Positions 1-5,170 of a stretch of DNA of 5,170 nt are shown piece by piece. This DNA comes from Acidobacteriota bacterium (GTDB lineage: Bacteria > Acidobacteriota > Terriglobia > Terriglobales > Acidobacteriaceae): NCBI GenBank assembly GCA_003225515.1, contig QIAK01000433.1, positions 1-5,170 on the forward strand, written 5' to 3'. The notes under the pieces were generated by a model, which saw only the letters and a program-made list of their open reading frames with translations, searched no databases and had not been told where the DNA came from. Every line of letters begins with the position of its first letter. Within the stretch, counting starts at the first letter, position 1. Both the position numbers and the translations under genes were made by a program.

Positions 1-429
1 TTGATCCTGACGGAAGGCGCGGAGCAGGTCTGAGAACTCGTGCTTGGGAATATCGAAGTGGCGCACGGTTTCAGCCAAGGCGACAAACACTGGATGCCGA
101 GGCGTGGCATCGTAACAGGCATCGAGTTGGCGCTCCCATTGCTCCAGCAATTCCAGAGAGGCATTGGCGTCGCCAACTTCGTCGCCGAGATCGTCGGCAA
201 TGCGGCAATAAGCGTAGACGTTAAAGAAGTGTTGGCGAAGGCGCTCGGGAAGAAACCAGCTGGCTACCGAGAAATTTTCGTAGTGCGTACGGGCGAGGTG
301 GGCACAATAAGCGCGAGCGGCGTCAAGCGTGGGTGGCGTTGCCGGGATTGCATAGGACGCCGGGAGGCGGGACCAGCCGAGAGCGGCGGGACTCGGGAGC
401 GGCTGCGATTGGGTCGCGGTTTGGGTCAT
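1..429 (-). CDS. hpnC: Squalene (hydroxysqualene) synthase HpnC, N-terminal half, cut by window edge
   Basis: Only the first 143 codons are visible; the frame is open to base 1, and about half of a typical 280-300 residue protein lies outside. My translation gives a Pro/Ala-rich leader (residues 1-35), then the prenyl-synthase helices: HYENFSVASWFLPERLR (residues 49-65) and YCRIADDLGDE (74-84), whose first Asp-rich motif binds diphosphate-Mg2+. This is the head-to-head prenyltransferase fold. The HYENFSVASWFLP block is typical of HpnC rather than of phytoene synthase or HpnD. By family knowledge, HpnC converts presqualene diphosphate (made by HpnD) to hydroxysqualene, which HpnE reduces to squalene for hopanoid synthesis at the inner membrane. 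The ATG at 429 is the only start that fits; an ATG at 443 is out of frame and soon stops. No strong Shine-Dalgarno precedes it. hpnD/hpnE may follow beyond the left edge, but this cannot be seen. Confidence 0.88.
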   Translation of the reverse strand, partial: MTQTATQSQPLPSPAALGWSRLPASYAIPATPPTLDAARAYCAHLARTHYENFSVASWFLPERLRQHFFNVYAYCRIADDLGDEVGDANASLELLEQWERQLDACYDATPRHPVFVALAETVRHFDIPKHEFSDLLRAFRQDQ

Positions 430-550
430 TCTATTTCAGTCATTCCCGTTCAGTGCGATCCGTTCGAAGTTCAACAACTAGCAACGTGAGAATACCTTCT
501 TGTGCCGGTGGCGGTGCAAGCAAACGCGAGGTCCTTCGATTGCGTAAGCC

Positions 551-594
551 GGCGCTGATTCCTGCGCCCTGAATCATGCAGCGCTGAAGCGCCG
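551..594 (-). terminator. Possible hairpins after the dehydrogenase operon
   Basis: Two small GC-rich stems lie just past the stop of the broken dehydrogenase gene, in its direction of transcription. The first pairs 594-589 with 584-579 (six pairs including one G-U) around a UUCA tetraloop. The second pairs 568-564 with 555-551 (GGCGC/GCGCC) around an eight-base loop. Neither is followed by a run of U, so they are not classical intrinsic terminators. They could slow polymerase, protect the 3' end, or be chance pairings in GC-rich sequence. The rest of the 430-609 gap shows no convincing gene; it should hold the hpnC promoter unless hpnC is read through from the dehydrogenase genes, but I see no clear -35/-10 pair. 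Confidence 0.25.
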
Positions 595-609
595 CGCCAC
601 CCTAAATCC

Positions 610-1639
610 TCAGTGGCCAGGGATGATCGCGGTTTTGATATCGCCGCCGCGGTTCAGCATGTGCCGCAGAACCTGCTGCAGGCGCGACAGTGGCGCCTCC
701 CCGGTTATGTAGTCGGTAGGACGAATCTTCTTGGCCGCAATCAATCCAAAAGCACGGCGAACCGTTTCCGGCGTGTGGTGGAACGTTGCCTTTAGAGTGA
801 TTTCGGAATAATGCAGTCGGTTGGTCTCCAGTTGCACCTTGGTCCCACTGGCGCAGCCGCCGAAGAAGTTCACGGTACCGCCTTTGCGGACCATGTCGAC
901 TGCCCACTCCCACGCTTCCGGCTTGCCGACGGCTTCAACCACTACATCGCATCCACGCTTCTGCGGTGAAAGAGCGCGTACCGCTTCGACTACGTTGGGC
1001 ACTTTTGTGGTTTGGATAATCTCGTGCGCGCCCATGTGTTTGGCCGCTTCCACTTGGCCGTCGCGCTTGACCACAGAAATCACGTTGCAACCGATGGCGC
1101 GAGCGACTTGCACAAACACCCAGAATGGTGACGGTATCGCCGATCTCAACCCCAGTCTCATGCAGGCCCCGTAAGACACACGCCAGAGGCTCCGTCATGG
1201 CAGCCTCTTCCACGGTGACGTTCGGCGGAATGATCAGCATGTTCGCTTCGACAATGCGCTTCGGCACGCGAATGTATTCCGCATAAGCGCCGTTGTTGAA
1301 CAGGAGGTCTTCGCAAAGATTCTCCTGGTGCTTGGAACAGTAAAAACACATCTGGCAAGGCGCGGAATTCAGCGCGACCACGCGCATGCCCTTCTTGAAT
1401 CCGTTAACGCCAGTCCCGACTTCCTCGATAACCCCGGCCAATTCGTGGCCAAACAGGGCGGGAGGAACGATCATGCGGGCATGATAGCCACGCTGGTACA
1501 CCTTCAGATCAGTGCCGCAGGTCAATGCTACCTGCACTTTGACCAGAACCTCGCCGTCTCCCACGCGAGGGATGGGTACTTTTTCGATCTTGAGGTCTTC
1601 TTTGCCGTACAGGACGGCAGCGGTCATCTTTCCGTTCAC
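610..1639 (-). pseudogene. Zinc-dependent medium-chain dehydrogenase, broken by deletion and frameshift
   Basis: The gene is in two frames. Codons 1-174 (1639 to 1118) give the GroES-like catalytic domain: catalytic zinc ligands Cys41, His65 and Glu66 with Glu150, and structural-zinc cysteines 95, 98, 101 and 109. It reaches the first strand of the cofactor domain (GDTVTILG) and then breaks. Homology resumes in the next frame at 1116 (FVQVARAIGC...) and runs 168 codons to the stop at 610. Against the intact neighbour (GQGPIGII between the same strands), seven residues are absent and one base remains, so about 20 bases are missing, including the whole GxGxxG loop. Restored length would be about 349 residues, normal for the family. 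Frame one alone yields a 234-residue product with a wrong tail ending at 935. Start: GTG at 1639 overlaps the previous stop and has GGAAGGA eight bases upstream; ATG at 1627 is the alternative. Substrate unknown; polyol, sugar or threonine-dehydrogenase-like by family. Confidence 0.85.
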
Positions 1640-2781
1640 TGCGGTCTTCCTTCCAGGCTACTTGGCCACGAACTCCCGGGCTGAATCATGATCTTCATCG
1701 AGGAAGGCTGGGGGTGGGCCGCCAAATCCAGGGCTTGCGGGCTCTCAGCGAGCGGGAAGCGATGACTGATCAGTCGTTCCAGATCCATTTCCCGATTCAT
1801 GACGAAACGTATCGACTCTGGCTGCAAGTCGACCGATGCACTATAGGACCCCAGCAAGGTTTTCTCATCGACACAGACGGCTGCAGGATCGATCACGGCC
1901 TCTCCGTGCTGCGTTTGCGCGAAAAGCAAAATCCTGCCACCGGGACGGGCCGCATCCATCGCGGTGCGAATCAGGGAGTTTCCGCCAACTGCGAGAATTA
2001 CCGCGTCGGCGCCACGCCCCCCGGTCAACTCGCGGACCCGTTCCACAACATTCGTCCGCGAAGCATCAATTGTATGGTCCATTCCGAAGCTTGAACCTAT
2101 TCTAAGCCTCTCGGGATACAAATCGGAAGTAATTAAGGCGGCCCCCGCCCGCTGGGCTAACACGCTCAGTATGATGCCGATGGGGCCCTGTCCGATGGCC
2201 AGCACGGTCTCGCCGCGCCGTAAGCGCAGGGCCTCAATGCCCTTCATGCACGTGTTGACCGGCTCGACGAAGCAGGCCTGTTCGAACGAGACACCCTCCG
2301 AAATGCGGACGGTTCCACCCGCAACGATCCAGTCCATAACCCGGACGTATTCGGCAAAACCCCCGCCAGACGGCTCGAATCCGGCTGTGCAGCCGACTTT
2401 CTTATAGGTCGTGCACTGCGCAAAAGTCTTGTTCTGGCAATAAAAACACTCGCCGCAAGGAATGTGGTGGAAGACCATCACCCGGTCCCCGGGCCGGTAT
2501 TCGGAGACCCCTTCGCCTACGGCGGCGACCACTCCGGAAGTTTCGTGACCGAAGATGCGCGGTGCGGAGTGTGATCCGGTCGATATTTTCTTAAGATCGG
2601 TACCGCACACACCGCAGGAGTGAACCCGAACCAGCATTTCTCCTTGACCAATTGCGGGAACAGGCACGGTCTCCAGGCGCACGTCGTTAAGTCCGCGATA
2701 GACGGCCGCCTGCATGGTCGCAGGAATGGAATGCGCCCGGGTTTCCACCGTAAACTGTCCGGCTAATGCCATTGAAGACAT
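1636..2781 (-). CDS. Zinc-dependent alcohol/polyol dehydrogenase, MDR superfamily
   Basis: This is a cytosolic NAD(P)-linked oxidoreductase of 381 residues, apparently intact. The GroES-like domain carries catalytic-zinc residues Cys59 (in GVCGTD), His79-Glu80 (GHE) and Glu173 (FVEPV). The structural-zinc lobe has Cys109, Cys112, Cys115 and Cys123. The Rossmann domain has GQGPIG at 197-202, and Asp220 ends the second strand, a position that usually selects NAD over NADP. The layout matches the threonine/sorbitol dehydrogenase group (COG1063 type), but the substrate cannot be assigned. The N-terminus is uncertain: ATGs at 2781, 2772 and 2715 (Met23, MQAAVYRG, where homology begins) are all possible and none has a good Shine-Dalgarno. 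Starting at Met23 would give 359 residues, nearer the family norm. It is first of a coupled pair: its TGA overlaps the GTG of the next gene. Similarity to that neighbour is at family level, so this is an old paralogue pair, not a recent duplication. Confidence 0.88.
   Translation of the reverse strand: MSSMALAGQFTVETRAHSIPATMQAAVYRGLNDVRLETVPVPAIGQGEMLVRVHSCGVCGTDLKKISTGSHSAPRIFGHETSGVVAAVGEGVSEYRPGDRVMVFHHIPCGECFYCQNKTFAQCTTYKKVGCTAGFEPSGGGFAEYVRVMDWIVAGGTVRISEGVSFEQACFVEPVNTCMKGIEALRLRRGETVLAIGQGPIGIILSVLAQRAGAALITSDLYPERLRIGSSFGMDHTIDASRTNVVERVRELTGGRGADAVILAVGGNSLIRTAMDAARPGGRILLFAQTQHGEAVIDPAAVCVDEKTLLGSYSASVDLQPESIRFVMNREMDLERLISHRFPLAESPQALDLAAHPQPSSMKIMIQPGSSWPSSLEGRPQ
1646..1654 (-). 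promoter_or_regulatory. Shine-Dalgarno for the GTG start of the second dehydrogenase
   Basis: Read on the minus strand, the bases are GGAAGGAAG, with the AGGA core at 1651-1648 leaving eight bases before the GTG at 1639. The site lies inside the last codons of the upstream dehydrogenase (Leu-Glu-Gly-Arg-Pro-Gln-stop). With the GTGA start/stop overlap, this points to translational coupling. It favours GTG 1639 over ATG 1627, whose only purine run (1633-1628) directly touches the start codon. Confidence 0.6.
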
Positions 2782-2786
2782 TTTAG

Positions 2787-2813
2787 ATGATATTGCCGGG
2801 CGGTTTGTTTCAA
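2787..2813 (-). promoter_or_regulatory. Candidate sigma-70-like promoter for the dehydrogenase pair
   Basis: On the minus strand, TTGAAA (2813-2808) and TATCAT (2792-2787) each match five of six consensus bases, with a 15-base spacer that is short of the usual 17. An overlapping alternative is TTGATT (2818-2813), 17 bases, CAATAT (2795-2790), with a poorer -10. With the first pair, transcription would start at about 2780-2781, on the first ATG, so the message would be leaderless or would start translation at the internal ATG at 2715. That fits the missing Shine-Dalgarno but is inference from consensus matching only. Confidence 0.3.
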
Positions 2814-2892
2814 ATCAAGGGATTGCGCCATCGACAGGCCCATGGCCAGGATTAGTGAATCAGTGACCATGGCCTCTTCGATCTCCGATGGA

Positions 2893-2940
2893 GTCATCCT
2901 GAGCGCAGCCATTCTTCAGGCGGAGCGCAGGATCTCAGTC
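2893..2940. repeat. Imperfect hairpin repeat resembling dispersed 'GTCATCCTGAGCG...AGGATCTC' elements
   Basis: The left arm ATCCT-(GA)-GCGC at 2896-2906 pairs with GCGC-AGGAT at 2925-2933: nine pairs, a two-base bulge and an 18-base loop. The flanks GTC and CTC plus the arm sequence resemble a short intergenic repeat I associate with Acidobacteriota and some other phyla. Only one copy is in the window, so repetition is not shown here. It sits about 50 bases past the stop of the RND gene and could also stabilise or end that transcript; no U-run follows. The rest of 2782-2987 has no convincing gene. Confidence 0.45.
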
Positions 2941-2987
2941 TAGAACGCTGCGTGCAACGTGAGATCCCTCCCGCTCATTGTGAAAGA

Positions 2988-5170
2988 TTATGCCACCTCA
3001 GCCAATGCCTCATCCAGTGCGCCTTCTTCCACTTCAACTCGCGAATGCGTCTTCGCCACCAGCATGTAGATCGACGGCACTACGAATAACGTGAAGAGCG
3101 TGCCGATGATCATGCCGCTGACCAGCATGATACCGATGCTGTTGCGAGCGCCTGCGCCAGGACCTTTCGCCAGAACCAGCGGAAAATGTCCCATGACCGT
3201 AGCTGCCGTCGTCATCAGAATAGGCCGCAACCGTGTAGTGGCTGCTTCGATGACGGCTGCAAGTTTAGTCTTCCCGGTTTCCTGCAGGTGATTGGCAAAC
3301 TCCACGATCAGAATGCCGTTCTTCGAAACCAGCCCCACCAGCGTGATCAATCCCACCTGACTGTAAATATTAAGGGTCGTCAGTCCCAGGAAAGAGAACA
3401 TCAGCGCGCCGGAAACAGCCAGCGGCACTGAGCCCACCAGAATGATGAATGGATCGCGGAAGCTCTCGAACTGCGCTGCGAGCACGAGATAGATCAGGAT
3501 GGCTGATAGCAGGAACGTTCCCAGAAATTTGCTGCCCTCCACTCGAAGCTGACGCGACTCGCCAGAGTAATCCACAGTAAAGCCCGGCGGCAGAATCGTC
3601 TTGGCCTGCTCCTCCAGGAAACTCAGCGCCTTGTCCAAAGGCACATTGGGCGGAATGACGCCCTGAATCGTGACCGCATTGAGCTGTTGGAATTTTTTCA
3701 AATCCCGCGGCTCAGTGGTGTTTTTCAGCGTGGCGAAGGTCGATAGCGGAACCAGTTTGTTATCGGATCCGGTAACGTAGATCTTCTCCAACTGATCGGG
3801 TGTCAAGCGTTCAGCGCGTTTAATTTGCGGAATGACCTTGTAGCTGCGCCCCTGAATGCTAAAGCGGTTGACATAGTCGCCACCCAACATGGTCGAAAGA
3901 TCCTGCCCGGCTTCGGTTAAGTCGACTCCTTGGGCACGCACTTTGTCACGGTCGAAAATGACTTCGGCCTGCGGCTGATCGAATTTAAGGTCGGTGTCGG
4001 CGTAAATGAACAGCCCGCTGGCAAACGCCTTCTGCACCAGCTGATTGGCAAAATCATTGAGCTGCCTTGGTTCCATGGCCGAGGTAATCACGAATTCCAC
4101 TGGAAAATTTCCGCCGCCGGGTAACGACGGAGGCGTCAATGGAATCACCCGAATACCCGGAATCTTAGATAGCGGGCCGACCGATTCGACCAGAAGTTGC
4201 TGCGCCGTTTTCTGGCTCCAGGGCTTGGTCACCATGCCTCCGAAGCCGCCGCTGGGCGAGGTGATCTGGAAGATGCTCGCACTTTCAGGGAAAGCGTGGT
4301 AGACGTCGTAGACCTGGTTCGTAAACAAGTTCGTCTGATCGATGGTGGAGTTCGCGGAACTCTGAATAACCCCGAAGACTACTCCTTGATCTTCCGGCGG
4401 CGCCAACTCGCGCTGCGAGAACATGTAGAAAGGTACGATCAGCGCAACCACGATCGCCCACAGAACCAGAACCACGGGCCGGTACTGCAAGGTGCCGGTA
4501 AGCGTACGCGAATACGCGTTGCGCACGCTCTCGAACCGGCGGTTCACCCAGCCCGCGAATCCCTTTTCAGTGTCTCCTGCGCGCAACAGTTTCGAACCCA
4601 TCATCGGTGACAGGGTCAAAGCCACTACTCCGGAGACGATTACGGCTCCTGCCAGCGTGAATGCAAACTCGCGGAAGAGCGCGCCCGTCAATCCACCCTG
4701 AATGCCCACCGGCGCGTATACCGCGGCCAGCGTAATTGTCATGGCGATAATCGGACCGACCAGTTCGCGCGCAGCATCCATAGCCGCCCTCATAGGCGGC
4801 TTGCCCAGATGCAGATGGCGCTCGACGTTCTCCACGATCACGATCGCATCGTCCACCACCAACCCCACGGAGAGCACGATCGCGAGCAGGGTGAGAAGAT
4901 TGATCGTGAAGCCGAACGCCAGCATGAGGAATACGGCGCCAACCAGCGAAATTGGAATCGCGACTACCGGAATCAGAACAGACCGCATCGATCCCAGAAA
5001 CAAGAAGATCACAATGACCACAATGATCAGCGTCTCGGTCAGCGTGTGCAGCACTTCATTGATCGCGTCCTGAATGTAAGCCGTCGAATCGTAAGGGATA
5101 CCGGCCTTCATGCCCGGAGGAAGTTGTGACTGGATCTCCGGCAGCGCGGCGCGAACATTCTTAATAACTT
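2988..5170 (-). CDS. RND efflux pump inner-membrane permease (HAE1/AcrB-like), C-terminal part
   Basis: This is a proton-driven tripartite efflux permease of the inner membrane. The frame is open to the right edge; 726 residues are visible and about 300 N-terminal residues (TM1 and the first half of the first periplasmic loop) are missing, judged against AcrB at about 1,050. The ATG at 5111 is internal: in-frame coding (VIKNVRAALPEIQ...) continues above it. In visible numbering, TM2 is near 43-60, and TM4 carries GLVVDDAIVIVEN with Asp106-Asp107. TM7 is near 229-250, followed by the second large periplasmic loop (about 250-545) with PPEDQGVVFG and GESRQLR. TM8-TM12 follow from about 546, with TM10 containing LVSKNG and Lys616. 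The Asp-Asp plus Lys set is the proton relay, so the visible part looks functional, and it marks the hydrophobe/amphiphile (HAE1) branch rather than metal-exporting RND pumps. The stop is TAA at 2990-2988 after an acidic tail. Substrate is unknown. Periplasmic adaptor and outer-membrane channel genes would be expected upstream, outside the window. Confidence 0.93.
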   Translation of the reverse strand, partial: VIKNVRAALPEIQSQLPPGMKAGIPYDSTAYIQDAINEVLHTLTETLIIVVIVIFLFLGSMRSVLIPVVAIPISLVGAVFLMLAFGFTINLLTLLAIVLSVGLVVDDAIVIVENVERHLHLGKPPMRAAMDAARELVGPIIAMTITLAAVYAPVGIQGGLTGALFREFAFTLAGAVIVSGVVALTLSPMMGSKLLRAGDTEKGFAGWVNRRFESVRNAYSRTLTGTLQYRPVVLVLWAIVVALIVPFYMFSQRELAPPEDQGVVFGVIQSSANSTIDQTNLFTNQVYDVYHAFPESASIFQITSPSGGFGGMVTKPWSQKTAQQLLVESVGPLSKIPGIRVIPLTPPSLPGGGNFPVEFVITSAMEPRQLNDFANQLVQKAFASGLFIYADTDLKFDQPQAEVIFDRDKVRAQGVDLTEAGQDLSTMLGGDYVNRFSIQGRSYKVIPQIKRAERLTPDQLEKIYVTGSDNKLVPLSTFATLKNTTEPRDLKKFQQLNAVTIQGVIPPNVPLDKALSFLEEQAKTILPPGFTVDYSGESRQLRVEGSKFLGTFLLSAILIYLVLAAQFESFRDPFIILVGSVPLAVSGALMFSFLGLTTLNIYSQVGLITLVGLVSKNGILIVEFANHLQETGKTKLAAVIEAATTRLRPILMTTAATVMGHFPLVLAKGPGAGARNSIGIMLVSGMIIGTLFTLFVVPSIYMLVAKTHSRVEVEEGALDEALAEVA

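Noticed and set aside
40..489. Plus-strand open frame of 149 codons opposite hpnC
   Set aside because: It is antisense to a clear HpnC coding sequence and has no recognisable domain; long opposite frames are common in GC-rich genes.
1110..1125. Programmed ribosomal frameshift in the second dehydrogenase
   Set aside because: There is no convincing slippery heptamer, and shifting would still leave the seven-residue cofactor loop missing, so a deletion explains the data better.
2840..2874. Direct repeat CCATGGCC at 2840-2847 and 2867-2874
   Set aside because: Eight bases around the palindrome CCATGG, 27 bases apart, are too short to claim an operator or attachment site without further copies.
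2763..2912. A 49-codon minus-strand open frame (starting MAALRMTPSEIEEAM) in the gap between the RND and dehydrogenase genes
   Set aside because: It is short, lacks a ribosome binding site, begins inside the hairpin repeat, overlaps the dehydrogenase start in another frame, and matches no family I recognise. A frame this long is easily expected by chance.
4197..4610. Plus-strand open frame of 137 codons opposite the RND gene
   Set aside because: It is antisense to well-conserved RND coding sequence, with low-complexity basic composition and no family match.
5109..5111. ATG at 5111 as the start of the RND protein
   Set aside because: Coding in the same frame continues to the window edge with family-like sequence, and a start here would remove TM1 and much of the first periplasmic loop. 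The gene is simply cut by the window.

Overview
This window reads as ordinary bacterial chromosome with every gene on the minus strand. From high to low coordinate it holds the C-terminal two thirds of an RND multidrug-type pump, a short intergenic gap, a zinc-dependent medium-chain dehydrogenase, a second translationally coupled dehydrogenase broken by an internal deletion, another gap, and the N-terminal half of the hopanoid-pathway squalene synthase gene hpnC. The host is probably a Gram-negative hopanoid producer. The HpnC sequence style and a repeat of the 'GTCATCCTGAGCG ... AGGATCTC' type suggest Acidobacteriota. That placement comes from recognition, not from a database search.

Region by region. 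2988-5170 is the RND permease, open at the right edge, with the TM4 Asp-Asp pair and TM10 Lys of the proton relay intact. 2782-2987 is non-coding and holds an imperfect hairpin repeat and a weak promoter candidate for the dehydrogenase genes. 1636-2781 is an apparently intact 381-residue dehydrogenase with a full set of zinc ligands and a GxGxxG cofactor loop. 610-1639 is a second, diverged dehydrogenase that starts at a GTG overlapping the stop of the first gene (GTGA). It has a frameshift at 1116-1118, where about 20 bases have been lost, exactly over the glycine-rich cofactor loop. 430-609 is non-coding with weak hairpins. 1-429 is the start of hpnC.

The two dehydrogenases form a coupled operon that probably carried out successive or alternative oxidoreductions on polyols, sugars or similar alcohols. 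Their substrates cannot be read from the sequence. HpnC acts in FPP -> presqualene diphosphate -> hydroxysqualene -> squalene. The RND gene is a separate unit whose adaptor and outer-membrane partners would lie beyond the right edge.

I see no new defence, mobile or RNA-based system here. The most notable signal is the deletion that removes the cofactor-binding loop of the second dehydrogenase while leaving the rest of its reading frames clean, which suggests recent gene loss or a strain- or assembly-specific lesion.
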